64,000 bases of DNA from Doris montereyensis (GCA_037039925.1 JAXRKP010000160.1:232501-296500); one strand, 5' to 3'. Numbered from the stretch's first letter, positions 1 to 14,995 are shown. Notes: generated from the letters alone by a model not told the origin. A program made the numbers and translations.

Positions 1-2531
<2,531 letters not shown>

Positions 2532-2728
2532 ATGGCATCATCAATTGTGTCAGGGACTTCAAATGCACCACATGGTTATTCCATTGAGCCTGCAGACAAA
2601 CCAAAATCAAGACACATTCCATCCAGATATGACTTTGATCGAGATGAGAAGATCGACTTTTCGTGTCAAATGGCTCACTTTTTCTCAAACTCTCTTCAGT
2701 CCTGCAAATAGTCAGTTTTGTGACACAG
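2532..2728 (+). CDS. claudin-like gene exon 1
   Basis: ATG at 2532 opens MASSIVSGTSNAPHGYSIEP and continues through a charged segment (YDFDRDEKIDF). That frame hits TAG at 2709. The frame that ends in phase 0 at the donor (CAG|GTGAGT at 2729) encodes TM1 but has a stop upstream, so both frames are needed. One missing T in the 2679-2683 T5 run (or 2658-2661 T4 run) joins them: 197 nt become 198. Confidence 0.78.
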
Positions 2729-5700
2729 GTGAGTTGATAGTTGTTCTTTTAATGAAATACATGGGCTGAGATGTGAAGATTTTTTTGTTTTAAAATTGTA
2801 TTTAATAATGGTGGTATGTAAATGAGGTGCTAGTAGTTCAGTCAGTAGAGCGTCTGACTATCACTCAAGAGGCCCACAGTCAATGCTCAGTCCCGGCAAA
2901 GATTTCTGGTCCTCCTGTCAACCCAGCAGTGAATGGGTAACTAGAACTATTCAGACGTGATAAAAATAAAGGTAGTGTGGAAATCAGTGGCAAACTATCA
3001 CATATGAATGCCACATATATGCCTAGAAAAATCAAACCTCTACACCTGATTACCCTACACTTTGCAAATGGGATTTATTTACTATACTGGTACATAGATA
3101 GGAGCATTAATTTAGATTAGAAAAGAAATTATTAGCTCACTATCTCTGTTAACTTTGTTTTATTGGTTTGAATATGTCAGATATTTCTTGCTGTAGTATA
3201 GGAAATTATATACTGGATTTTCAAAATTTTGTTTTACAAAACAGGAACTATCAGTTGGTTCTGGGGTTTTTTTCTCTTTTTAAAAAAATAATTTATCCCC
3301 TATTAAAAGTCAGTCATAACACCTCTTTTCTGAATGAGATCCAAAATTAACAATTTTTTATTTAGATTTAGCAATGGTTCCAACTTCAAACTCTGGTTTT
3401 ATCCTTCATGCTTATTATCTCTGCATCTGACTTGTGGATAAACTTAAAGGACAAATACCACTCTATACAAAATGTCCAAATCAAGAAAACTGAGAGTAAT
3501 TTATATACATGTCACAGTGATGAAAGTGGTGGGGAGAGATGATTGTCATGGGACAAGCAGACCATGTCTGCATATGATAATGAAACGTTTTGTTGGAAGA
3601 TGTAATCTGTCTCTTCCAATCACCCTCCTTTCTTGTGTGGACAGCAATCAAATGAAGTGCCCATAAGATGCTGACAGGCACCTTTTGTGGTATGGCTAAT
3701 CACAATAAGCAATATGTTTGGGGTGTTCAATAGCCCTGATGGCATTGCCATTTGGCTTTTCATGTCATTAAAAAGCAAAAAAGTAAGTTTCTTTATGAAA
3801 TCATGCTCACCTTAGTTTAAGACAGAAATGTAAAGGCTAAAAAATGTTGCTTGCATGACCCTGTACTGTATTCAAAACAAGAAAAATTACAAGCAAAGTT
3901 GTAACAATAGATGCACTATGCATTTGTGAGTATTACAAGTGATTGGATGACATGAGTTTAAACCTATGCACTGCAGAAGGATTGAACTTTAAATCTCAGG
4001 AAAACAATTTTTAAACCCCCATTAAAACCTCAATGTCTTCTTCATTTGTTAACATGTCGTTTTTAAAAATTTGATATAGGAAATTTTAACTACTGGCATT
4101 GTACCCGGCATGTCTAAATTAGCTGAAATTTAAAAAAAAAAAATTATTATATGGTTACCATGGGAATGCCGCCATCTTGGATTTTTTATTGCAAAAATAC
4201 TCACTTCATTTCAAATAAGTTTTTCAGTTTTGCACAAACTTGGCAAGAACTTTGCACATTTGTTTTTCAATTCAATATTTAGCCGCAATTACAAAGTTTT
4301 GATTTTATGAATTTTTTTGAAAATGCATATATAGCAACCTTTCCATTTTTTGGCAAATTTAATCAAAAAAAGATTCCTTTGCTAAAAATTTGAAGAGATA
4401 TAATAAAAAAATCGCTGAATGAATTTTGTATGCGTCATAAATGCTTTATATACCAAGATTGGGGGCAATCGGACAATACATAAAAAGTAGATCACATATC
4501 ACTGTTAAAATGTAGCATTTTGAGAAAATCCACTTTTAACAAATTTTGACGTTATTTTAATGGGTTTTTTAGCATATAAACCTATAATACTTTGAAACAT
4601 CATACAATCTTGAGAGGCTATCAAATACTTCATGTTGACCCTATTTCAACTGCTCCAAATCCTTTATACTCATGTCGGTATGGCATTTTTCTTATAACAG
4701 GTGTTTCTAGAATATTTCCCATGCTTTTTATTTGATCTTAGCTAGTATTTAGAATAATTTCTCAAAAGTACGTCTTTCCAATAGAGTACTTTGTGGTGAT
4801 TAAAATCAGTCCCAGCTTGATATTAGACAAAATTTTTGGCTTTTTCTTAGGCCATTATCGTCTCTAACAAAATCGTGTAAAATGAATGAACCAATACTGG
4901 GCCTTTTTTTGTGATATCAATGTGAAGGCAATGAACTGCTCCATCCAGTAATGCAATAAAAAAGAATGGTCCAATTTGTGGTAAATATGCCTTCTTCCTA
5001 AAAGCCATCTGGTATACAGGCCCATCAATGTCAATGTGTTTTAAATTATACAGTTTGCCTTTTCCTCACTGCTCTCTCATGAACACATTGAAAAGGGAAT
5101 CATTCAGGTACTAAATCAATTGTATGTTTAGACCTCAGACGTGTCTCCATCTGGCAGGCAAGGAAACTTATTGAGCTGTCAGACTTGTAATCATTTTTGA
5201 GGATGCCTTTGAGACTGAATCCATAAATGTGATAAACGAAAGGACTTAAGATACAACCCTGTCTTACTCCAATATCTACATCAGATTCTTCAAATACATT
5301 TCCAGCTACTCTCACTTCACATGTTGGTTTATTGTAAAAACTTTTAATGGCTTCTATTAAATTTTGCTCTACGTTGTGTTCTTTTAAGGAATGCCATAGT
5401 TCGTCCCTCCTCACAGTGTCCAATGCCTTTTCTAAGTGAATAAAACACAGGTGCAAGTCAATGTCTCTCTCAAGGAATTTTGCTTTTATTTGTCTAATTG
5501 TAAATATGTGATCTTGTACACTTCTTCCTGGTCTAAATCCACTCTGGTGCTCTTCAATCTGATCCTCTACTCTTTTCCTTAGTCTCATTGTCAGAATCCT
5601 AGCATACACTTTTTCTGGTAAGCTAAGTAGTGATATCCTTCCATAGTTTGAGCATTCCATAATTGATCCTTTCTTGCGTATTGGTACTACCGTTCCCTTT

Positions 5701-8700
5701 TTCCAGTCATCTGGCACCTGTTTGGAATTCCATGCTTGTTGACTTATTGCATGTAGTAGTTTGTCTGCCTCTCTCCTTTGGTTTTTAATCATTTCTGGAC
5801 AAACTTGATCTGCTCCTGAGGCTTTCTAATTTCTTTTTCTTATCGCTGTTTAGATTTCGTCCATTGATACATCTACATCTTCAGCTGTCTCCTCTGAATT
5901 ACTAATTGATCTGTACTCCTTGTTTCATATGTTCTGGAGAAATTTTGTAATTGTTGAAAATACTTTATCCACGTTTCCATGATTTTGCTTTCTCCTTTGG
6001 CGTTCTTAATTTGTCATATGGGAATGCTTTGGTCTTTCTCATGCTCTTCATTGCTCCCCAGATCAGCTTTTGATTTCCTTGATAGCTTTCTTGAAGTCTT
6101 TGTCCAAACTTTTCCCACTGTTCCTGTTTTGCTTTCTAACTTCCTCTTTGACAATGGTTCTTTTACTCACGTAATCTATCCTATCCTCTGGTCTCTTTGT
6201 TTGCAAGTATTTCTTCCAGGCATCATTCTTTTCTTTGATCTTAGTCTTGACATTTTCATTCCACCACGCTGTTCTTTTCCTATCTCCTTTAATTTGTTTC
6301 CTACTACAGATCTCTTCAATACAACTGAGGAGTGTTTCTTTATATATTTGCCACTTTTCTTCTATTGTGCTTTCCTTCAGATCCATTTGCCTTTCACTGA
6401 TAGATCGTTTTATCCTGGATTGGTATATCTGTTTTACAATTGGTTTATTTAATTCTTCTATTTTGAGTTTAGTAGCTTTCATCTCTTTTTTGTTTGTTTT
6501 CTTTAGTTAATAATCTCATTTTGGTTATCACTAGGTGATGATCACTAAATATTACTTTGAATCAGGTTGTTTTGGATAAGCAGGGGATTAGCCCACTGTA
6601 CCCTAGGAAGATGGTGGGGCTGCCACCTTGAGGCCCCCTATCGGGTCTTGTTATTTTCTTTTAGGGTTAACTCCCTTAGTCTTTAGTCATTCAAGACCAG
6701 CCTGCAAGGCAGCAAGTTGTTATTTTCTGTCAGGGTTAACTCCTTAGCCTTTGGTCAGTCAAGACCGGCCTGCAAGGCAGCAGGTTGTTTTCTTTCAGGG
6801 CTAACTCCCTTAGCCTTTGGTCAATAAGACCTGCCTGCAAGGCAGCAGGAGACTTATGGAGGGTGGGATCATCTACTCCCTGTACAGGTACTTACCTGTC
6901 CACTGCCCGGGTAAATTATAGTAAGGTTTTTTTAAAATTTTCACAGGTTATTGCTGTGGGATCACCTTACTGGTCAGCTGGATGGCGGAGAGACAAAATG
7001 TCGTGGTATGAAGGAGTTTGGATGACTTGTGTACGGACAGAAGATGAAAACAAATGGATCTGTGGTTCTTGGGATTATCAGAATGCAAAACCTGGTTTAC
7101 CAAGTAAGCATCAGTTTTAGTAACGTCTTCCTTATATTAAGTGATGAACTTTTTTTTTCGTAGTCTAGATAAATTACTACATATTTATGCATTTACTAAC
7201 CTATGAGAATCTTGTCATAAAAGCTAATCAGATTTTCAGGATATTGATTGTGAGAAATCAATCAAATTGAAAGCTTTATATATATCATTTTAATATTGTT
7301 TTTCTACTTTCCCCTCTCCTGTTGTAGGCTGAAGCGTAAAATTATAAGATGACCATAATTATTACCACACACAAAGGTCATATTATCTATATATATAGAT
7401 TTTATGCTGTCATGATAATAATGTCATTCTCTCACTTGTTGAAATAAGAATTTCTCATAGAAAGATTACTTTCTAAACATTTGGGTTGGGGTGAGATTCA
7501 GGATGTGATTGGAAAATTTAGTTTGACTGTACCCATGCTTTCTTCTTTCCTTCGACAGATTGGTATACCTTCTGCCAAGCACTGGGGTTGTGTTCCCTTG
7601 TTATTTTCCTGCCAGCTTTGCTCCTAAACTTTTTACACTATGCATCCGAAGGAGAAAATGTTCAAAGGACTGCGTTTCTTCAATTTCTTTTTACAGCAGC
7701 TACAAGTAAGAAATCAAGGGATGAAAATGATTAAAACTGCAGTAGGCCAATATTTAGTGAAGAGGAATATAAAACAGTAATGAAAGGCCTAATAGAAAGA
7801 AAACAGGACAGGATAGATAATTTTTCACGAAGCCCACCTTCAAGTAAGTAACAAAGAAAGACAAAAAAAACAATAATTAGGAAACAATGTTGAATGGAAC
7901 TAATGGTACCGTTAGTTTCCATTCAACATAGTTTCCTAGTTAATGTTTCTATGTCTTTCTTTGTTGCTCTGACAAAGGGTGGGCCTCCCGAAAAATTTTC
8001 TATTCTGTCCCGTTTCTTTCTATTAGGCCTTCCATTACAGAATTACTGTTTTATATTCTTCTTGACTATAAAAGTAAGGAAGAAGTTTTTGTCCAGGGTT
8101 TGTAGCACTTTGATGTGATCCACATCCCCAACTATGGTGATCTCAGGGTTTTTAGTGGGATTTTAAATTTTGCCAGGCCTGCCCTGTGAACAGCCAAGGG
8201 ATCTTTAATGTGTACAGTGTTGTGATCTGCACACAGGACCTCCTTTTATCGTCTGTCTCCAATGTGACTGTCTCTTATGTGACTAGGTTTCGATCCACCT
8301 ACCTCAACCAGGGGGTTTGATTGTACTGAGAAAGTTGTTCAACTGTTGGTGGGATTTTAACCCACAATCTCTGGGTTTATATGCTGACACCTTGCCTCTG
8401 GACTATTGAGTCCCCCTGTAGCACTTTAGAATTTCTTTGAAACAGTTTCTCTGCTAATGCTAGAATCTCCTGTTCTTTAGATGTCCTCCTAGACTTCCAA
8501 CTCACCAGTGACTCTGCCAGGCATTCTCTCAGCTGTTAAGACACTAATTTTGAGTCTTTATTTCTACACACTAAATTCTCATATAAAATAAAAAAGCTTT
8601 CAAGCTCAGCGATATTGTTTCAGTATCGTACAAATATTTTGGATCTCCTAATTTTTAACTTGGGGGGGGGGGGGGGGGGATATGGTATTGATCCTAGAAT

Positions 8701-9461
8701 TTTTTTTAATTCTAGAAAGCTTCCCAGGATTTTTAAACATTTTGGGGCTCGCTGAGTGCTATGAGCCCTGGTTTAGACTTTTAAAAATGTGTAATTCTTA
8801 GTTTTTTTCTGTATTCATGTTTCATTCATAATAAAACAGAGAGAAGAAGCAAGACGGATGTACATTATTTTTCTGCCAGTGATTATCATGATAATTTAAC
8901 AACCTGAAAAAGGATTGAACATCTGAAGAGTATCAAACAAAAACAAAAACTTAAACAGTATTTTAAAGCTTTGTTTGTATCCTAGAAATGCAAATAAAAG
9001 GGGGACAAGGAATTGAGAAGCCTTTGTATTTTTGTAGAATTGTTCATGAACCCAAGCTGTGGGAGAAGAAGAAAATGAAGCAAATAAGATGAATGAAACA
9101 ATGTATTTCACCCATTCCTCTTTTTATCTCATCAGCTTTGTGCGTGTTAGTTCTATTTGCAAGTCAGGTTGATATCTTTGAATTTTAATGTATTGCATAA
9201 TGCACAAGTAACCTACATTCTTTGAGTAGATACTAAGGTTTTCATTTGTTTTTTGTTTTCAGGTTTGATTCCTTTATCGATGGTTATGGTTTGGGGAATT
9301 GGCCATCCGAAGGACGATAGATTTCCTATTCCATATGCTGACCGGGATTATGATGATGATCCCTTTGAATTTCATTTTCTTTTGTCTTTGAAATATTTGC
9401 CTTTTTCTTTTCTGCTGGCGCGTTTGCCCTTGAAATAATTGATTTGAAGCTAAATAATTAA
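2532..9461 (+). CDS. claudin/PMP22-like four-transmembrane protein gene (4 exons, two frame breaks)
   Basis: Predicted small tetraspan membrane protein of about 215 residues in the claudin/PMP22 superfamily, whose members form or modulate cell-cell junctions and membrane domains. Exons are 2532-2728, 6947-7103, 7559-7705 and 9263-9461, all with GT-AG borders. The order is: cytosolic N-terminus of about 45 residues, TM1 (LSSVLQIVSFVTQVIAVG), first extracellular loop with the claudin signature (YEGVWMTC, ten residues, then C), TM2 (LGLCSLVIFLPALLLNFL), TM3 (FLFTAATSLIPLSMVMVW), a second loop rich in Asp, and TM4. Splice phases 0, 1 and 1 agree at all three junctions. As assembled the frame breaks in exon 1 and exon 4; one extra T in a T-run restores TM1 and TM4 in each case. 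The subfamily is not recognised, so no symbol is given. Start: first ATG of the open frame leading into the N-terminal domain. Confidence 0.82.
2828..2992 (+). mobile_element. tRNA-derived SINE
   Basis: The head resembles a tRNA gene: 'TAGTTCAGTCAGTAGAGCG' (A-box region) then a B-box-like 'CAATGCTCAGTCCCGGC'. A body follows ('TGAATGGGTAAC' and an AT-rich end). It lies in intron 1 of the claudin-like gene. Confidence 0.6.
5150..6549 (-). mobile_element. non-LTR retrotransposon (LINE) fragment, endonuclease end to reverse transcriptase
   Basis: Read on the minus strand, about 6545-6510 gives the endonuclease C-terminal motif (FSDHHLVITKMRL). Next come the linker (about 6480-6063, with RKRTAWWNENVKTKIKEKN), a stop-rich stretch with ADQVCPEMIKN, and reverse transcriptase (5792-5150: NYGRISLLSLPEKVYARIL, EEHQSGFRPGRSVQDHI, VRQGCILSP). 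The first catalytic aspartate of RT is lost (FIHLEKALDTV where FIDLxKAFDxV is usual) and the YADD box is absent. It is a dead copy truncated at both ends, inside intron 1 of the claudin-like gene. The clade is uncertain. Confidence 0.88.
6648..6849. repeat. three-copy minisatellite, unit 65-69 bp
   Basis: Three head-to-tail units at 6648-6716, 6717-6784 and 6785-6849. Each runs from TTGTTNTTTTCTTT..AGGG to GCCTGCAAGGCAGCAG; each contains GGNTAACTCC and GCCTGCAAGGCAGC. It ends about 100 bp before exon 2 of the claudin-like gene. Confidence 0.9.
6947..7103 (+). CDS. claudin-like gene exon 2 (extracellular loop 1)
   Basis: Acceptor TTTTCACAG|GTT, donor CCAA|GTAAGC. It enters in phase 0 and encodes the end of TM1 and the claudin-type loop: SPYWSAGWRRDKMSWYEG, VWMTC, ten residues, then C, and GSWDYQNAKPGLP. 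It exits in phase 1. The W-GVW-C-C pattern is the main reason for the family call. Confidence 0.9.
7559..7705 (+). CDS. claudin-like gene exon 3 (TM2 to start of TM3)
   Basis: Acceptor CTTCGACAG|AT, donor ACAA|GTAAGA. It encodes NWYTFCQALGLCSL, VIFLPALLLNFL and RTAFLQFLFTAAT. Phase 1 in and out, with no internal break. Confidence 0.9.
7757..8064. mobile_element. imperfect foldback (hairpin) element, MITE-like
   Basis: Two arms of about 145-150 bp (7757-7903 and 7914-8064) are reverse complements with scattered mismatches, around a short loop containing GGTACC. The outer ends pair 'GAATATAAAACAGTAAT' with 'ATTACTGTTTTATATTC'. Both arms therefore give related peptides in opposite directions, which are artefacts. 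It lies in intron 3 of the claudin-like gene. Confidence 0.8.
8113..8418 (-). mobile_element. CAAAT-tailed tRNA-derived SINE (family A), minus copy
   Basis: Aligns by eye along its length with the copies at 46306 (+), 54922 (-) and 60619 (-). Shared blocks include GATCCACATCC, CAGCCAAGGGATCTTTAA, GTGTTGTGATCTGCACAC, GATCCACCTACCT and GCTGACACCTTGCCTC. The tRNA-like head is at the high-coordinate end. Confidence 0.85.
9263..9461 (+). CDS. claudin-like gene exon 4 (TM3-TM4, C-terminus)
   Basis: Acceptor TTGTTTTCAG|GT. It encodes LIPLSMVMVWGIGHPKDD and an acidic loop YADRDYDDDPFEFHF. The assembled frame then ends at 9438 without a proper fourth membrane segment. Adding one T in the run at 9374-9383 gives FVFEIFAFFFSAGAFALEII, a good TM4, ending in LKLNN and TAA at 9459-9461. 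The true stop is probably the later one. Confidence 0.75.
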
Positions 9462-10842
9462 GCATTACTTTTCATTTCCTTCTTTGTTTTTTTTATTCAT
9501 GCGTTTTGTTTGAGGGCTATTTTCTCTCGTTTTTGTTTTGTTCTTTTTAATTTGGCAAAGTTTTTTCAAGTTTATACATGAGTGTATGGAGTATGAGAAA
9601 CTTGCTGATCGCATTATTTTGCTGTCGCTTTTGATACAGTGACAACGAAATTTTCAGAGCTGTTATAGTTTTTGGGTTGTTTCTTTTTTGTCGAGTTTTT
9701 TAAGAGGCAAAATCCCTTTGACCCTAACATTCCAACATCATTGTTGATGTCTTTTTTCAATATACACACACTTAGGTTGTACATTTGACTTGATTGATGT
9801 ATACATGTATATGTTGGTTTTTTTTGTAATTATGATTGTTTTTATTTAATCATTAAAAATGAAGTCGTGCATAATCCTGTAAAGATACAATTACTCCAGA
9901 TGTCATTGTTCTACTGATATTTATATGTGTAGGTCTACTTGTTTTTGATTACACTTACATTAATTCGGCTGCTAAAGATCACCACAACAAACGCATGTTA
10001 CTAAAATAGGAAATAAATTATTTTTCAGAAAATAAAGATCAAGCAGAAGAGATCTCTTACGTTTTAAAATGCTTATCATTATAATTACCTAATATCATGT
10101 ATTTTAATCGTTAAGAGTCATTTGATTGACATATTTAAAATACATGCACATGGAACAACATATGTTGTAGTGCACTATTCAGATAAATGTTTCTTTTTAG
10201 GAATTATTCAGGGAATTAAGTTTTGCTTTTAAAGCAACCTAGAATATTCATATGTAGATATTAATTGTTTAGATTAATGTTTCTCTGATATTTCTTTTAA
10301 AACAACCAATATCTCCATGTCAGTTTTAATAAAAATGATTTAACCATGTTTATTTATGATGGATATATAATTTCTTAAGACATCAAGACATAGAAGTTTG
10401 AATAGTTTTGTTGGGGTTTTTTTTGCGGTCAACCATTTCCTGAGTGAAGGATTCAGATCTTACCGGCATAGACTGAGCGTATTTGAGTGGGGGGGGGGGG
10501 GGGGTATTTTTCTTACAAATTTATTTGATGGGTAAAATGGCATCTACATGTAAACTGCACCATAAGGCAGGCGTAATGTTTACTTTTTTTTTTATAAACT
10601 CTTTTTTGTCTTTTAAAAAATTGAGTCTAAGCAGCATGTGAACATCTTGCAATGTGTGCATATTTTGTGATTCTATTGTTGCCAAATCATGTTTCCTCTG
10701 GAGGTTTTTGTGTTACACTTGAACATTCAACGTCGACAAACAGATCTTCCAAGGCTATAACATCTGCGCTTTTCACATATCAGTGTGCCTGAAGCAGTCA
10801 TATACACCATTTCACTTACCTTATGGTAACTTTGTTGTTTAA
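9462..10842. other. 3' flank / probable 3' UTR of the claudin-like gene
   Basis: AT-rich sequence with no coding signal. Candidate polyadenylation hexamers AATAAA lie at 10012 and 10031, with ATTAAA near 9852; which is used cannot be told. A poly-G run sits at about 10490-10503. Confidence 0.5.
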
Positions 10843-11080
10843 CTCTTTGAACCCGTATGCGAGCTCAGCGGGCAGAACGTAACTTGCCCGTATATCGTAT
10901 GCGAGCCCAAACGAGCAGACACACCCTCTACATTTTGCGCTGAATATTTAGTCTGATTTTCGACCAATCGGAAAATTTAAAGCTAGTTACTGCTGCTGCC
11001 GTCGAGTTGTTTACAGTTTCCAGTTTCTTTTTCATTTGGTGCGAGGTCAAATAAGGTTCAGAAGCTCAGGGTTCAAAGCG
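10843..11080. mobile_element. TTAA-flanked MITE (piggyBac-type), 238 bp
   Basis: Bounded by TTAA at 10839-10842 and 11081-11084. Terminal inverted repeats read C(T/G)CTTTGAACCC inward from each TTAA. No transposase inside. A TTAA target duplication is characteristic of piggyBac-mobilised elements. Confidence 0.8.
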
Positions 11081-11084
11081 TTAA

Positions 11085-14000
11085 AATCTACAGCTGCTGA
11101 TAACTGCAATTGTACTGTATTGTTATTGTATTACTCTATTATTCATTCAGTCTCCCATACTCTTGATGGTAGAGAAGGGCAGCTTTAATGTAATGGAGGA
11201 AAAAATTTCCTTTGGATTCTGTAAACAATAAAGATTTGCTTGTATGTTTTTCATCCCATTGAAAATGCACTGGTTGAGATTTACATTACATTTTCTTTCT
11301 ATTCTATTCTTGTTTGTTTTGGTTATTTTATTCAAATCATTACTTATCATTTTTCACACTGCAGAGATTTGAGAGGATCATGAAGACAATTAAATGTTCA
11401 TTTTCTCCACAATCATAGAATGATTAATGTTTTTGTTCACTATCAGCTTGCTTACAGTTATTTTTAAAGTACAGTTGATTATTGATTACACTATGGCTAA
11501 GGTACTGTTAATTAAATCGATCTTTGGTTCTTGGATGTTTGTCACATGACCCTGCCAAGCTTTTAGAATTTAGACACTATTCAAAGTCTTCATTGATTTA
11601 TTGCATTAGAAGTTGTCTCTCGAAACTTTTTTTGATGGGCTTGAAATGATATGTTTGCATTACAGACTTTTGTTTCATTATGCCAAGTCCATTTAGCATT
11701 ACTTTAGTCAACTCTCTCCCTGGTCCTCCTGCACTGATAGCCATCTTACAATTCATGAGGTAGTTTACATCATATGCTTGAGAGAAGGGTCACATACAGT
11801 ATATTGAAACGAACTGCTTTTACTATTTTAATGAGAAACTAAAGAAAAACTGATAAAACTTTTATTTGAACTTGTGACATAAATTTGTGACTATTAGAAA
11901 GAAGGAAATTAACTGATATCAGCATAACTGTTGTCTGTACCGTACCAGATGCAAGGTTACCTTAATTCAATTATTGGTCTTTGCATTTTTGAACTAATTA
12001 TTAAAGCCCTTGCAACTATAAATTAAATGGATTTTTTGGCAGGATTAGAAGAGAAGGGTTAGTTAAATACAATTCTTATACATGTACTTATGCCAACATA
12101 GATGAGATTAGAGATAGAAGTACACATTTATAAACTTTACTGAAAAGATTGTTATGAGGTATTATTATGTACTCAATGTGAATTTCATAATTAAGATCAT
12201 TATGGGCAATTAAACACACTGCTCAAAGTCAGATTTCTTATGATCTTCATATTAACAAAAGAAAAATAAGTAAAAAATAAGAAGACTTCCATTGTAATAT
12301 TAATATCTCACATCATTTCAAACTTTGACTTCTTGATATGAATTTTACTGGATCTCAACTTTAACAATATTTTTATGTACATGTATAGGATTGTGATTCT
12401 GAAAATGAATGAAAGAGCTTTGAATGGTCCTACTTTTTTAATTTAAGTTAAAGAAGAAAACAAGTTCTTTGTTGTCATCTTTGTATTATTTTTTCAATGG
12501 ACTTTTCTTTGTGCTGTAGTTTTTAAGTTCACATTACTGTTGTACATTTACATCATGTATTTTTTTTACGCTTACAATTGACATTTCTGGGGTGGTATGG
12601 TAATGAATCATTTCTTCATTACAACGATATTTCACATGTAAGTTCTAGTTATTGGTATATCATCCGGAGTGTTTCTTCCACTACTTTGACGACATCGGTC
12701 ATCTTTTGTAACTTTCAGTTTGAAAATGATGCTTTTTCATGTTTGTGGGCAGGAGACAAGCACAACTGGTAGGTTCTACTTCCTTCTTTTCACTTTTCTT
12801 TTATCTTGCTGCTTCCTCTTGATATTCAATTCAATAAACTTTGTCCTCTTAAAGGCACATCATCTTTGTTCGCAACGATCTATAAGAATACATATTATGT
12901 ACATTGGGATAAAGAATTAATGTTATAATTTTTTTAATTTAATGCATTTGTTAATCGAATATAATGTATGAGGAAAAAAATGCGTAATATCAGAAAATCA
13001 AGGTAACTATTTCTATAATAATAAAAAGATTTTGACAAAAAAATGAGCTTGAAAATACAGAGATACTGTATAAATAAGATAAAGGAATGTCCTCAACTAC
13101 CAATTTGTTGTTATGTAGTTTCTTCTGTCTGTCTGTCTCTCTTTCTTTATCTATATCTGTCTACACATGAACACATACACACACACTCTTTTATTTCTGG
13201 GTTTCTGTCCCCACATTTCATCCTCCTCTTTCTCTCTCTCTCTCTCCCCCTGAGATCACCGCATATGGATATTGACTCTGGGGACTAATGTAACTATTTA
13301 TAACTTTTGTGGAAACTACACCCTGTATCAAACCTTATGATCTTGTGAGTGAATTACTTCAATACATATTGTACTTCGATGCTAAGACTTGTTATCTATC
13401 GACATTACTCGAAAAGATATTGTAATAAGGGGATCACAGTTTCCTAAGGATTACGTTTTTATAGCTTTTCTGGTATCATTATCAAATGTTTTGTAAAAAA
13501 ATGATAAAGTTGCTGTCGATCACAGCTTCATTTGTATGATGCTGCCCAAGGTTAGTGGGATCCATATTGGATAGTTTTCTGTTAACGCTTTTATAGGTTT
13601 CATTACTGATACTAGTAATATATGTATCTTTGTTGAGAAAAATATGTTCAAGTTCCTTTCTGTTTTGAACCTGTTGAATTCACTGCTGGGTATAGTTTTC
13701 CCTTTTTTTGATGACTTTTATTGATTTATTACGAAGAATAACATTCCATGTGACTGAAAATGTTTGTTAATGCTAAAAATTATCATTCTCTAATATCTAC
13801 ACTGTTGTTTCCATGAATGACTTGGCTTATACAAAGGATATAGTATATTTTCATTGTCTCTAGAAGCAAAAATGACAGGATTTTCACATCTGTAATATAT
13901 CCACACTTTAGACTTTATACACATTTGATATACAAAATTATTAACCCTTCTATATCTGGTAATAATAAACTATGTTTTATTTTCCTATTTGTACATATGA

Positions 14001-14995
14001 ATAAAAAAATCACAGTTCACAGCTTTATGTACATTTTCATTGTTAATTTTTGTTTTTGTCTATGTTGTTTTGTTGGAGCTTTGAGTTTGTTCGTCAGATC
14101 TTTATTTTCCTATTGAACATATGATTAAAAGAAACCACAGCATTATTTACATCTATCACTGTTATAGTTAATGTTATGTCTTATTTTTGTTTGTGGTTTT
14201 TGTTAAGGAAGAGTTAATGTCAGATTTAGCATTTAATTTTTCTTAAAATTGGAACTTCATTCATAAATAATACATGTAATATTAATACATACTATACTCA
14301 TAAATTCATCAGTTTTTAAGTTTTGTTTGCAGCTGGTGTGATGGAACAGGGCGTATCATAAAATAGTAACTTTTCAGGAGGGACAGAAAACTGTTTTTAT
14401 TTCGTTGTAATTAGTCATCAAACTGATTTTATTTCCTAGAGTATCTATTTAGCCGTTGTCAAATCCACGCTTGCACATCAAAATTTCCAATGAAATTCAA
14501 TATTTTAGTTATAATCGTTGATACGCCTTTTGTTTTTAGACAAAGAGGAGGTGACAGGGGCGTATGAATACGCCCTTTGTTTTTCAGCAGTTCTTTCAAT
14601 TTCATTGTAAAATAATCGTGTTCATGCCTCTTCCATTTTGTTTCGTTTTGAAATTTTGGTAGTTCTAAAGTAAATCGACATTTAAGGAGCCTATTAAAAA
14701 ACATAATAAGAGTGCATTCGCTCTTATTGTAGTGTTTAGTCCCTACTAGTGGGGTACACTGCTCAATAGACTTCTTGTAAAAGTTTTGAAAGTAATCCAG
14801 AGATCACTTTGAGAAATAATAAAAAGTCAGAATCATCATAATCACCATGAACAATACTCCAATACTGTATAACAAAGATAATAACAACAAGTCATTGGAT
14901 GATGGCAACAGTTACAATTGATGATGAAACAGTTTTATCTGAATAAAGATGCACAAATTAAATCTCCCTCTTTATCTATCTATGTCTTTCAGTTT
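11085..14995. other. intergenic, AT-rich, no gene seen
   Basis: Nothing codes convincingly here. It holds a partial short repeat (about 12766-12842), a pyrimidine-rich stretch with GTCT units near 13125-13245, and otherwise unremarkable AT-rich sequence. Small open frames have no recognisable features. Confidence 0.5.
12766..12842 (+). mobile_element. short SINE-like repeat (family C), 5' part
   Basis: Matches the family C copy at 50169-50313 over 'GGTAGGTTCTACTT', 'CACTTTTCTTTTATCTTGCT' and 'TTCCTCTT', then diverges. The tail half is missing. Confidence 0.55.
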
